NCBI GenBank assembly: GCA_016946835.1
Contig: JACVTC010000056.1
Location: 675,001 to 739,000, forward strand
Reading direction: 5' to 3'
Source: Neocallimastix lanati (nom. inval.)
Taxonomy: Eukaryota > Neocallimastigomycota > Neocallimastigomycetes > Neocallimastigales > Neocallimastigaceae
Length of the DNA stretch: 64,000 bases
Below are positions 14,619-25,588 of this stretch, piece after piece. Position 1 is the first letter of the stretch; each line of letters opens with the position of its first letter. The notes beneath the pieces were generated by a model, which was not told the origin of the DNA, made no database searches, and was given only the letters and a program-made list of their open reading frames with translations. The position numbers were made by a program, and so were the translations under genes.

Positions 14619-14701
14619 CTAAATAAAAAAAAATATATATAAATAAATAAAAATAAAAAAAGAAAAGTTAAAAAAGGAAGTAAAAATAATTAATAATTAA
14701 A

Positions 14702-14702
<1 letters not shown>

Positions 14703-14784
<82 letters not shown>
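14703..14784. repeat. (AAT)n microsatellite
   Basis: About 27 uninterrupted AAT units. It lies inside the proposed long first intron of gene A. Confidence 0.95.
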
Positions 14785-14786
<2 letters not shown>

Positions 14787-15193
14787 TTTGATTTGCTATT
14801 AAAAAAAAAAATAATTTTTTTCTTTCATTAAAACCATTATTCTATACTAATATCATATGACTAATTTTGTGGCTTATTTAAATTTATATTACAATATTCA
14901 TTAATTAAATAAATATTATAAAATTAATAATATTATATGGCTTATATATTATTATCATAAATTTATGTTACATTTATCATCAAACTATTTATTTTATATT
15001 ATATTAAATTAAGGAGTAATACTATATATTTTAATATGTGACTAATAATAATAATAATAAACCACATGCCACATGTTATTTTAACTATAATAACCACTAA
15101 TTGATTTTTTTTTTCAAGAATAAAAAATTTTATATAGCAATAATTGATATATAATACATTATAATATATACTATAATATATGATATATATTAC

Positions 15194-15198
15194 TTCAT
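15194..15198 (-). other. Candidate 5-nt start exon of gene A (ATGAA)
   Basis: The signal exons of A, B and C all need an upstream exon ending two bases into a codon. At 15194-15198 the minus strand reads ATGAA followed by a GTAATA donor, giving Met-Lys when spliced to 14618. It lies just downstream of a block (15278-15412) conserved with the 5' flank of gene C. No equivalent was found for B or C, so this remains a proposal. Confidence 0.4.
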
Positions 15199-15277
15199 TC
15201 TTTTATTTATATATTATATTCTATATAAATATATTATTCTATATATTATATATATATAATCCATTATATTTTATTAA

Positions 15278-15412
15278 TGTAATGAATTTAAATTAACGTA
15301 TTGATCTATTTGATATTACTATAAAAGCAATATATCTGTATAAAATATAATATACTGTAATCTATGGTGAATACTATAACTGATATAAAAATTATTTGAA
15401 TGTAATATATAA
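15278..15412 (-). promoter_or_regulatory. Conserved 5' block of gene A (putative promoter or 5' UTR)
   Basis: This segment aligns along its length with 63495-63636, at the matching position upstream of gene C. Shared runs include GATATTACTATAA / TATATTACTATAA and TGTATAAAATATAATATACT. Conservation outside coding DNA in such AT-rich sequence suggests a promoter or leader carried along with the duplicated gene. A start site or TATA element cannot be fixed by eye in this composition. Confidence 0.5.
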
Positions 15413-17251
15413 AATAATATATTAATTATATTTTTTTTAATTTTTTTCAAATTCTCATTAAAATTTTTAGTGTTTTTAAAATGTTGTAGATTATTTCAAA
15501 CGCATTATTTAAATTTTAAAATATTTTTAAAAATGGAATTTTAAATTATTTCATAATAATTAAAATACATTTTATTGGATAAAATCTGTTTATTAAAATG
15601 TATTTTATTTTTATTTTATTTTTTAAAAGAATTAAATTTTTAAATCTTTTTATATTAAAAAAACGTTTTGTATTTAAAAAATTGTTCATTGGAAGTTTAT
15701 ACATTATAAAATTAATGTTACGTAATTTAAAAACTAGTTTATACAAAGTTAAAATGTACTTTATATTTAGTAAATTTTATTATTGAAAGGAAGTTTAGTT
15801 TGTATATAAAAAAAAAAGAATTTTTGCATTTAAAAAAAAAAATTATTATTTTGTATATTAAAAAATTTTTTTTGTATTTAAAAAGATATTCATTGAATAA
15901 ATATATTTAGCATTGGAAAAAATATTATTATTTTATGAAGTTGTATTTTATATTTTTAGAGAAATATTTATTAAATTAAGCAATGTTTACATTTTTAATA
16001 TATAATTATTTATTTATTGAATTTGAAAAAAAAATTATTGGATAAAAAAAATATTATTCATTACAATTTTATTATTATAAAAATTATGTTTAATTTGTGG
16101 CTCTAAAAATTTTAAGAATATAAAATTTATTCTTTTATTTTAATTTAAAATTGATTATGTGGCTGAAATATTATCACGTGTTTCAATCACCGTTTTTTTT
16201 TGTTAATTTTATTGTAAATATTTATCCATTTCTTTAATTTTTTATCCATTGAATTAAATCTGAAAATTCTTTAAATTTTATTTTTTCATCCATTCATTTT
16301 AATAATAATTAAAAAAAAAAAAATAATTATTTTTTTCTTTTTATGATAACCTACCTATAAAATTTCCAACCCATTTTTTTTCTCTAGTTATAAAATGAAA
16401 TTGTTGGAAATTTTTTTACTTTTTTTTTTATTATTGTTGTCTTTTATATTTATTTGTTTGTTATAAATGATTATATATTCTTTATTGTTTGAAATATATT
16501 ATTTTTTTGTTTATAAATTCAAAAAAATTTTTTTTTCTTTTTTTCTATTCAATATTATATAATTTTTATTAAATTATAAAAAAAGAAAATCAAAACAAAA
16601 AAGTTTCTTTTTTTTTATTATTATTTTTAAATATTTATAAATTTTGTTTAGCTTTTAAAAATTATTTTTTTTGTTTTTGTTATTTTTTCTTTTTTTTTTA
16701 ATTTAATAAAAATTTTTTTATCTTTTGTAAAATAAAAATTCTTTTTTTCTTTTTTTTTTTTTTTCAATGTGAAAAGTTATCTTTAAATAAAAAAAAATTT
16801 AAAATAATTTTTTTTTCATTTCTAAATTAAAAAAAATAAAAAATAATTAATAATTAAAAAAAGTTTATTTTTATTTTATTTTTTTTTTTTTATATATTAT
16901 TTTTTAAATTTAAAAGTTAACTTGTTTTTTTTTTTTTTTTTTAATTTTTTTTTTAATTTTTTTTTTTAATTAATCCTCAACATAAACAAAAATAAATTTA
17001 ATTAAAAAAAAAAAAAAAATCACAAATAAAAATTTAAAATTATTTATTTCTTTTTTTTTTTTTTTTTTTTTTTTTATAAATTAAGAATCACCTTTTATTA
17101 CATGAAAAATATTAAATATATTAGAATGGTAGTAAATAAAAATGTGTTATTAAACTAAATAATTTTAAAATAATGTAAAATAATTTAAAGTTAGATAGTT
17201 ATAATATATTTTTATATTTAATTTTTATTATATTGAATACTTAAATTTCAT
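15413..17251. other. AT-rich spacer upstream of gene A
   Basis: No supported gene. Small open frames overlapping on both strands near 15546-15786 are Lys/Ile/Phe-rich and fit chance in A/T-rich DNA. Homopolymer tracts are dense, especially 16500-17080. The only structured signal is the inverted repeat at 16360-16413, listed separately. GTGGCT motifs occur near 16096 and 16160. Confidence 0.6.
16360..16413. promoter_or_regulatory. Inverted repeat AAATTTCCAAC / GTTGGAAATTT
   Basis: Perfect 11-bp arms (16360-16370 and 16403-16413) around a 32-bp spacer, about 1.2 kb upstream of the proposed start of gene A. A related imperfect pair with the same TTTCCAACC core lies at 50222-50277, about 1.2 kb upstream of the signal exon of gene B. 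The recurrence at matched positions suggests a regulatory site. Confidence 0.4.
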
Positions 17252-17289
17252 GTCTTTTGCTCAATCTGGTAAGACTGAGACTCTTAATC
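17252..17289 (+). other. 5'-half tRNA-Lys(CTT)-like sequence, or extended primer-binding site of a minus-strand LTR relic
   Basis: The plus strand reads like the 5' half of a lysine tRNA: GTCTT, then GCTCAATCTGGTA (D-arm type), then GAGACTCTTAATC with CTT as anticodon in a canonical loop context. The resemblance stops right after AATC; the following 40 bp do not look like a variable loop or T-arm. The complement begins GATTAAGAGTCTCA, the sequence that directly follows the copia 5' LTR at 20328. Read on the minus strand it follows an LTR-like segment (17290-17436), so it may be a long primer-binding site. A truncated tRNA pseudogene is the alternative. Confidence 0.55.
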
Positions 17290-17436
17290 TTTTGGAAATA
17301 AGAATCTCCTTTGTTCTATGAAAATATTAGAATAGTAAATGAATGTAATAATGTATATTTTATGGTATTTATTGTTAATATAATATGTGGCTTATTAGTC
17401 ACTTATTTTACATGAATATATTAAAATACATTAACA
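17290..17436 (-). mobile_element. LTR-like remnant with adjacent lysine-tRNA primer site
   Basis: On the minus strand it starts TGTTAATGTATT, contains AATAAGCCACA followed by ATTATATTAA, and is followed at once by GATTAAGAGTCTCA at 17289. Start, box and downstream primer site match the arrangement at 27773-27953. No retroelement coding sequence follows on that strand. Confidence 0.5.
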
Positions 17437-17595
17437 AAACTCCTTAAATTAATATAATTATAAAAGTTCATATTTTTATTTCTAACACTTTTAAAGTATT
17501 TTAAGTTTTAATAATGATAAAACAAATTTTTGTTTTTAATTAAATTTTAAAAAAAAAAAATAAATTAATAAATAATTAAATAATTAAATAATTAA

Positions 17596-17630
<35 letters not shown>

Positions 17631-18565
17631 AAATTAGAAAGGTAAAAATTTTTTAAAAAATATAAAAATTTAATTGAAATAAAAATTATGTATAAATGTA
17701 AATGTATATATGGAGTTTTATATAATAAGAAAAAAAAATTAAAAAAAAATTAAAAAAAATTAAAAAAAATAAAAATATTTAATATTGAACATATCATTTA
17801 ACACATAAACAAAGTTTTAAATAATTTATATATTATTATCAAAAAATATATATATATATTATTTATATATATATAATATTTTATATATATAATATTTTAT
17901 ATATATAATATTTTATATATATAATATTTTATACATTAATTTCGTTGTTAAATGAAAAGATTTTAATTTACAAATTTAAATAAATATTAAATGAATAATA
18001 TTTATTTAAATTTGTAATTTAATTTTAACTTTTGTTTCCTTTATGAAATTAACATGTTAATAACATCGTTTTATCTCTTTTTTTAATAATAGTTTAATTT
18101 AAAAGAAAAAGATAAAATATATATTTTATTAATTATTCAATATCATATAATTATTTTTATTTTTATTATTATTTTTTAAATTTTTTATTATTATTATTAA
18201 TTTATTTTTATTATTATTATTTTTTTATTTTTATTATTATTATTATTATTATTTTTTATTATTATTATTTATTTTTATTTCTATTATTTTTTATTATTAT
18301 TTCGTTTATTTTTATTTTTATTTATTTTTATTATTATTTTTTTTTTTTAATTTTTATTATTATTTAATTTTCTTTTTTTCTCTTATCATTTCATATAATC
18401 AAATATGTATATTTGATTACTTTTTTAAAATTTTTGTAAAAATTTAATTTATTTTAAAATTTTTATAATTTTTAATAACATATTTTAACAACATTTAAAT
18501 TGAAATTTAATAAATTCTATTGGTAATCTAATAGAATTGTATACATTTAATTATTAAAAAAATAT
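17437..18565. other. AT-rich spacer with simple repeats
   Basis: No gene seen. It contains an (AAAT)n run near 17575-17632, an ATATATATAATATTTT tandem repeat (17856-17933) and TTA-type microsatellite blocks at 18150-18370. Confidence 0.65.
17856..17933. repeat. Short tandem repeat, 16-18 bp A/T unit
   Basis: Four consecutive copies of a unit close to ATATATATAATATTTT. Confidence 0.8.
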
Positions 18566-20070
18566 ATATGAATTATAAATAATAAATAATAAATAATAAA
18601 TAATAAATAATAAATAATAAATAATAAATAATAAATAATAAATAATAAATAATAAATAATAAATAATAATAATTTATAGTAAATAATAAATAATAAATAA
18701 TAAATAATAAATAATAATAATTTATAGTAAATAATAATAATTTATAGTAAATAATAAATAATAAATAAATAAATAATAAATAATATATAATAAATAATAA
18801 ATAATAAATAATAAATAATAAATAAATAAATATATAGAATAAATATAAATAATAAATAAATAAATATATAGAATAAATATAAATAATAAATAAATAATAA
18901 ATAAATATAAATATATATAAATAATAATTCATAAATAATAAATAATAAATATTAAATATTAAATAAATAAATATATAGAATAAATATAAATAATAAAATA
19001 ATAAATATATAAAATAAATATAAATAATAAATAAATATATAGAATAAATGTAAATAATAAATAAAAAATAAATAAATATATTGAATAAATATAAATAATA
19101 AAATAATAAATATAAATATATATAAATAATAAATATTAAATAAATAAATATATAGAATAAATATAAATAATAAAATAATAAATATATAGAATAAATATAA
19201 ATAATAAAATAATAAATATATAAAATAAATATAAATAATAAATAAATATATAGAATAAATATAAATAATAAAATAATAAATATATAAAATAAATATAAAT
19301 AATAAATAAATATATAGAATAAATATAAATAATAAAATAATAAATATAAATATATATAAATAATAAATATTAAATAAATAAATATATAGAATAAATATAA
19401 ATAATAAAATAATAAATATATAAAATAAATATAAATAATAAATAAATATATAGAATAAATGTAAATAATAAATAAAAAATAAATAAATATATAGAATAAA
19501 TATAAATAATAAATAAAAAATAAATATAAATAATAAATATTAAATAAATAAATATATAGAATAAATATAAATAATAAAATAATAAATATATAAAATAAAT
19601 ATAAATAATAAATAAATATATAGAATAAATGTAAATAATAAATAAAAAATAAATAAATATATAGAATAAATATAAATAATAAATAAAAAATAAATATAAA
19701 TAATAAATAATAAAATAAATATAAATAATAAATAATAAAATATATAGAATAAATAATAAAAAATATATAATAAATATTATATAATTAATAAATATATAGA
19801 ATAAATAATAAATCATTAAATAAATAATTAATAAATAAATAAATATAAATAATAAATAAATAAATGAATATACATAATAAATAAATATATAGAATAAATA
19901 ATAAATAAATGAATATACATAATAAATAAATAAATATATAGAATAAATAAATATGAATAAATAAATAAATATAAATAATAAATAATAAATAAATATATAT
20001 AATAAATAATATAATAAATAAATAATAAATAAATAAATAGAATAAATAAATAAATTTATAGAATATAAAT
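18566..20070. repeat. A/T minisatellite, left part
   Basis: Begins as pure (AAATAAT)n and from about 18770 becomes longer units containing ATATATAGAATAAATATAAATAAT and AAAAAATAAATAAATATAT variants. The same sequence type resumes at 25846; for example TAATAAATCATTAAATAAAT occurs just before the copia element (near 19805) and just after it (25847). The copia element therefore landed inside one array. Open frames here are repeating Ile/Tyr/Leu and not genes. Confidence 0.92.
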
Positions 20071-20327
20071 TGTTATTAGTGTCAAATTAATTAAATATAC
20101 TTTAAATAAATTAAATTATATTATTTCTTTATTATAATTTATCTCTTTGTATTTGAAATACATTTACATATTCATTGTTAAAATTATTTCATTGTATTAC
20201 TAATAAGCCACAATTAGTATAAAAAGAAAATCTTTTCATACATTTTTTAGCATCGTAATTACCAAAACAAATATATTAATAAATATACTTTAATTAATAA
20301 TAAAACGTTTTATCTAATTTATTTTTA
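20071..20327 (+). repeat. 5' LTR of the copia element
   Basis: Starts TGTTATTAGTGTC and ends TTTTTA. It holds an ATAAGCCACA box at 20203-20212 followed by AGTATAAAAAG (TATA-like) and differs from the 3' LTR at only a handful of positions. It does not end in the usual CA. Confidence 0.9.
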
Positions 20328-20341
20328 GATTAAGAGTCTCA
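20328..20341 (+). promoter_or_regulatory. Primer-binding site complementary to the tRNA-Lys(CTT) anticodon region
   Basis: GATTAAGAGTCTCA begins at the first base after the 5' LTR. Its complement TGAGACTCTTAATC is the anticodon stem-loop of a lysine tRNA (CTT), not a tRNA 3' end. This implies priming by a tRNA cut in the anticodon stem, the mechanism known for Drosophila copia with initiator tRNA-Met. The same sequence follows the LTR-like segments at 17290 and 27940. Confidence 0.65.
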
Positions 20342-20352
20342 TTTTAATCAAA

Positions 20353-21329
20353 ATGTCTGAATTTCAACTTTCACCAGAAAACCGACTTAACAAGACTAAT
20401 TATGAAGAATGGTTTTTCCAAATTGGAAATTTCTTAACTGCCAAAAATGTCTTTGACTATGTGACTATGTGGAATAAAATATAATTCATAAACTGGAAAC
20501 CCAAATGGCCACTATACCAGCAGAAGAAGTTGATGCTGTTGAACAATTCACAAACCAATTGAGGATAGCAATCTCTAATGATGCATTAACCAAGACAATT
20601 ATTTGTAATAATGTGACTAATGAAGCCGTTAAACACATTAAAGGATTAAGAACCGCTTTTGAAATTATTGAAAAGTTAAAAAGCAATTTACAAAGGAAAT
20701 GAATCTGCCGACATTCATCTCTTAATAGAAAAAACTCTATACTCTTAAGGCCAAAGATATATCTAACTGTAAGGACGTAAAAGTTGAGAATTATCTACCT
20801 TTCTTTCCAAAACGAATTAAAATATCACTTACGACCAAAAGGAAACGAAAATGTGGATAACTCCATACAACAAGCCTATGATGTCATTCATTTTCAAATG
20901 TACTTAAAACATAATACTAAATATAAAGATAGTAATATTAAACAGAACTCTCAGACCAACGATTATATGGATACTGATCTCGCTTATAAAACTAATGGCG
21001 ATTCCAGAGGAAGAGGATCCTCTACGCATCAAGAACTCCATAATCATGAAAACCGAAAATATTGTCATATTTGTAATATGGACTATCCCGACACTAAAGA
21101 TTGCAATTATAATCTTTTAAACAAGAAAAGAAATAGTAATCAATTTAAAAACAATAAAAATGATCAAAATACAAAACATAAAAATAAAAGGTTTAGAAAA
21201 TACAAACAAGTATCCAACATCGAAAAGGACAAAAAATCTGGAGACGAACTTACCTTTGATGAGTTAAAAGCCATGTACGACAATGAATTAAACAGCTTAG
21301 AAAGGACCGACCATAGCCAATCAAAATAA
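20353..21329 (+). pseudogene. copia Gag, broken
   Basis: An ATG at 20353 starts a copia-type Gag N-terminus (NYEEWFFQIGNFL). It stops at an in-frame TAA near 20484 and continues in other frames (20505-20702; 20784-21329). The last part carries a decayed zinc knuckle (YCHICNMDYPDTKDC; two Cys, spacing to the third Cys kept, the His of the CCHC motif not evident) and a Lys/Asn-rich tail. At least two frame disruptions separate the three parts. Confidence 0.85.
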
Positions 21330-21417
21330 CGAAGTTATCGTTATCAATACTGACAGAGAATCAAATCAAATGAACCATAATGATGATGACAACTCCATAA
21401 ATATTATGGAAGCCAAT

Positions 21418-22757
21418 TCTGATGGATAGACTACATGGACTTTTGATACAGGAGCATCCGAACACATGACATGTCATAAAGATATATTAAACTAATTTCA
21501 AAAAAAAAAAAGAAAAAGTTATTTTAAAATGTGCTAACCATTCTCTTTGCGAAATTCAAAGGAAATGGTACCTACGAAGAAAATATTTAAATGGTTTCAA
21601 TTTAAAATTAAATAATGTTTTATACTCTAGTAAAATCAATAAAAATTTAATTAGTGGAATCAAGTTACTAAAAGAAGGAATGGTTTTGCAAAATTATCCC
21701 AAAAAAGGACAAGATATTCCTAACCTTAAAGTCAAACAATCAGAAACAGAAGAGAACTTTAGGACCTTTCAAGCCTGATAAGAATAATATTATTAGATTA
21801 ACTACAATAGATTATTCAATATGAAGATTCAGTGGTTAACAATATTTTATCTTCCAAGTGAAACAGAATTAGATAATAAAAATAAAATGTTATGGCATCG
21901 CAGGACTGGGACATTTCTATCATGAAAATCTTGATAAATATTTAAGTAGCCATGCTATAAAAGTACCAAAGTATATAGATTTGCCAAAATTTCAAAACTC
22001 AGAAGAAAACCTCATAATGGAGAGACCCCAAAAGCCAATAGCATTCTAGAAGTAATCCATTCTGACTTTTAATAGGACCTATTTAACAATCTTTCACTGG
22101 AAAAAGAGTACATACTTACCTTTTATCGATGATTTTTCAAGAAAAAAAGTTGGATTTTTCTAATTGAAAATAAAAACCGAAGTCCCCAAGATAATAATAA
22201 ATTTCTTTACTTATTTTAAATAATCAATTTGAAAATAAAATCAAAATTTTCAAACCTGACCAAGGAAAGGAATACGTCAATAAAAAAAGGTTGGAACAAT
22301 TTTGTAGAAGAAATGGAATTAGGAAATTGTACTTACCACCACCTTATAACCCTCAAAATAACAGGCAAATCCGAAACGTTTTTAATTAATACTTTAGTGA
22401 GCTGCGCTAAAACATTGCTATATTGGAACAAACTCGATACAAAGGGCAGGGACTATGCTGTTAAAATATGCCAACCTATTATATAACAAAGCTCCACATC
22501 AAGGTATCGGAAATAAAATTCCAGAAGAAGTGTTTTATAATCAACCATCAAATCTCAAATATATTAAGGTATTTGGCGGTAGAGCTTATTTCAAGGACTT
22601 TTCTAAGGAATAAAATGAAATTCAAAACCAATGCTATTCAAGGTGTTTTTTTTCTTGGATTCAACACAGAATCATACTGCTACATAGTAATGGACTACAA
22701 AAATCTTAAAAAAATTCACTATGTAAGAGAAGTTGTATTTGATGAATCAACTCTATA
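21418..22757 (+). pseudogene. copia protease and integrase, broken
   Basis: Starts with an aspartic-protease active site (WTFDTGASEHMT) and the typical NLISGIKLLKEG stretch, then an integrase zinc-finger remnant (LWHRR) and core fragments (HSDF). It ends in the integrase C-terminal region (APHQGIGNKIPEEVFYN; VFGGRAYF). Stops and frameshifts occur throughout, including frames 22229-22486 and 22468-22758. A deletion joins the integrase end to the reverse transcriptase start near 22760. Confidence 0.8.
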
Positions 22758-22779
22758 GCAGCAAAATTCAAGTGGGATA

Positions 22780-23094
22780 TCATGTAACCTGATATTAAAG
22801 CTGCATATCTTAATGCGCCTTTAGAAGAAGAAATTTATGTATTCATACCCCCTGGAGATAAAAATTTTGGTCATAGCTACTGGTTACTAAAGAGAAAGCT
22901 CTATACGGTCTTTAAGCAATCTGGCCGTTAATGGTATACTCATTTTTCAGGATTTTTTAAAAATAATAGTTTCATTCAGCTCTCTTCTGAACCATGTATT
23001 TTCAAGAAAATGGTCGGAGGTAAGACTATTTGTATTAATTGGAATATACGTAGATGATATGCTCATAACAGGAGTACAATCTCAAATAAAAAAA
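22780..23094 (+). pseudogene. copia reverse transcriptase, N-terminal part
   Basis: Recognisable reverse transcriptase blocks: DIKAAYLNAPLEEEIYV, then KQSGR-WY, then the catalytic YVDDMLITG at about 23047-23073. In-frame stops and a frameshift break it. The reading is interrupted at about 23095 by a foreign A/T-rich insertion and resumes at 24686. Confidence 0.85.
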
Positions 23095-24685
23095 AAATAT
23101 AATAAATATTATTAAATATAACAAAATATTATAATAAATATAATAACACTCAAAAAAAAAAAACAAAAATTATTTTATTTTTTATTTATTTTTTTTTATT
23201 CTAATTATTTTATTAATTATATTTATTATAATACTATAAGCCGCAAGGGTTGATATAGTATTAATATTAAAAAAGTTTTATTAAAAAATTAAGTTTTATT
23301 AACTAAACAAAATTAAAATAAAAAACACAAAGAAAAGAATATTTTTTAATAAGAATTTTACTCATATTTATATTTTTTTTCAAAAGTTAAAGTTATTAAA
23401 AAATAAAAATAAAAGTTTCTAAAAAGTTCTTAAAAATTGAAAAATTTAGAAAAAATATAAAACAATAGAATTAAGAATTTAATAGAATAAATTTTAATTA
23501 ATTAAACACAAGAATTATCAAGAAATTCTAGTAATTTCTTGAACTATAAAGAATCTTCTAGATATTTTTTAGAATAAAACTATAAAATAATAATAAATGT
23601 GAATCGAACCCTAAGTAGTTTGATTTATGGTATTAGTTACTAACAACTATACCAGAAATAATATTTTTTAAATTTAATGTTAAGGAATGAATAAATAATG
23701 TTAATTTTATTATTTTTCATAAAAATAACTTAACCACTAAAATTAAATTATTTATTTCCTTACTTGGGGAACTTTCTTATGTTCTATTACTGCCAAATTA
23801 TTACTAATATTAAATTTATTAATATAAATTCTTTATTTAATATCAATACTTTATTATTAAAATTAATACTATATTATTAATATCAATATTATTATCAATA
23901 TCTAGTTTTATTAATATGATTTATTCTATCAATATTTTATTATTAAAGAAAATTTTATTTTACAAATATTACTAATACAGATTATTTATTATTAATAAAA
24001 ATTAATATAATTAATAATGATTTAAAAATATTTTACTTAAATCCATGATCCTTGTCATTAAAATTAGTAATACTTCCTTCCAAAATACACCCTATTTATA
24101 ATAAGATTAATAATAGATAATAATCTAAAATACTTTTATTTAAAAATAGTATAAAATTAAATAATACTCTATTACTAATAGTTCTGTAAAAGTAATAAAA
24201 TTATTTTTAAAATATATTATCACTACAATTAATAATAAATAGTTTAGAATTTAATAATATGTAATAATTATTTATTATAATAGAATAGATTATGAATTTA
24301 TAATTTAAATACAATTCAAACATGTAACTCTAAGATATTCTAAAGAAATGGCTTGACCATTTCTAACGATAAAAAAAAATATAAATAGATGAGAAAATTG
24401 TATTTTAGAAAAATAATCGGAGAAAAAAATATAATCTTATTAAAGAAATTAATTAATTTTTAGTTTTTAATTGAATAATTTTTATTAAATAAATAAATAA
24501 AATATTTTAAAAAAAGATATATTTTAATTTTTAATTTTTTTTTATTTTAGTGTTTATTTCTATATTTATTATTATTCTGTCCCGAACCTCAACATTAATT
24601 ATTTGTTTTAAAACTTTATTGAAAAATAATACTAAATATTAAAATAATAAAATAATTGTAATTATTGATTCTGTTATATTAAAAA
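23095..24685. mobile_element. Insertion inside the copia reverse transcriptase gene
   Basis: About 1.6 kb of A/T-rich sequence separates YVDDMLITG and the next conserved block (VDYLLGINV). It holds no recognised coding region. On the minus strand a tRNA-like or Pol III-promoter-like sequence lies at 23595-23657, and a weaker one at about 24305-24365. An ATAAGCCGC box lies at 23235. The element type is unknown; a SINE-like or decayed LTR element is possible. No terminal repeats were found by eye. Confidence 0.55.
23595..23657 (-). ncRNA. tRNA-like relic (Pol III A and B box)
   Basis: The minus strand reads TGGTATAGTTGTTAGTAAC, similar to a tRNA D-arm and A box. About 20 nt later comes GGGTTCGATTC, a near-perfect B box. 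Stem pairing is poor and the anticodon loop lacks the expected T33, so it is not a functional tRNA. A tRNA-derived SINE head or tRNA pseudogene would fit. Confidence 0.5.
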
Positions 24686-25495
24686 AGAATTTTAAAGTTT
24701 CAAAATGCAGCGAAGTAGATTATCTATTAGGAATTAATGTGGAAAAGAAAAATAATAATTACTTCATTTCACAAACACAATTAATCAATGATATTTTTGC
24801 AGAAATTTAAAGTAACAAATATTAGAAAAGCAAAAACACCCTTGTACTGATGAAAATGGATTTAACGAAGGACAACACACCGTTTGATAAAACAACTTTT
24901 AAAACTGAGGTCGGATCATTAATCTACTTTTTCAAGGTGTACAAGACCAGATATTTCATATGCAATTGGAAAAGCAGCAAGAAAAGCCGAAAATCCAACA
25001 ATGAATGATTGGAAAAAAGGTAATTAATATATTAAAATATTTAAACTACACTAAAAATTATAAAATTGAATATAAAGGAAAGGGGGGAAATTTTAGCATA
25101 CACAAATTCAGACCTAGCCGGAGATCCAGTTGATAGAAAATCTACCTCTGGATATATCATTCTAATGAATAAAGACCCAATTTGTTGGCAGTCGAAAAAA
25201 AAAAAAAAACAATCTGTGGTAGCAACCTCGACTACTAAAGCTGAATATATTGCCACAGGAGAATGTATAAAGAAAGCACTTTGGATCAGAAATATACTTA
25301 TTGAATTATTTAATATTAAAAAAAAAAAAAAAAACAATTAAAATTTTAACAGATAATTTAGCTAGTAAAACAACAATTGAAAATGGAGAAATTAATAATA
25401 AATTAAAACATATTGATATAAAATATCATTTTAATTATGACAATATTAAAAAATAATAAAGTTCTTATGGAATACATTAACACTAAAAAAAAATG
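24686..25495 (+). pseudogene. copia reverse transcriptase C-terminus and RNase H, broken
   Basis: Resumes with VDYLLGINV, then RPDISYAIGKAARKA across a frameshift. The RNase H domain (25066-25341) has YTNSDLAGD, RKSTSGYI and STTKAEYIA in the canonical copia order. A terminal motif HIDIKYHFNYD and a degraded A-D-P-L-T-K follow. An A-run expansion in the lysine codons at 25194-25209 keeps the frame; another at 25319-25333 breaks it. Confidence 0.88.
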
Positions 25496-25578
25496 TTAGC
25501 CGACCCATTAACCAAAAACATAAATGGATCGAAAATGACACAATTAACAGATCAAATATTTTACAAAACATTCTGATC

Positions 25579-25588
25579 TGAGGGGGAA
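25579..25588 (+). promoter_or_regulatory. Polypurine tract of the copia element
   Basis: TGAGGGGGAA directly before the 3' LTR start TGTTATAAG, the expected place for plus-strand priming. Confidence 0.8.

Noticed and set aside
15546-15786. Overlapping small open frames on both strands
   Set aside because: Lys/Ile/Phe-rich translations of A/T-rich DNA with no motif, no neighbour logic and no codon bias like the real genes.
24305-24365. Second tRNA-like sequence on the minus strand (TGGTCAAGCC ... GTTTGAATTG)
   Set aside because: Box-like words are present but the stems do not pair, which is too weak to list as a feature.
25041-25337. Minus-strand 98-codon frame over the copia RNase H
   Set aside because: Antisense shadow of RNase H with a poly-Phe start from an A run.
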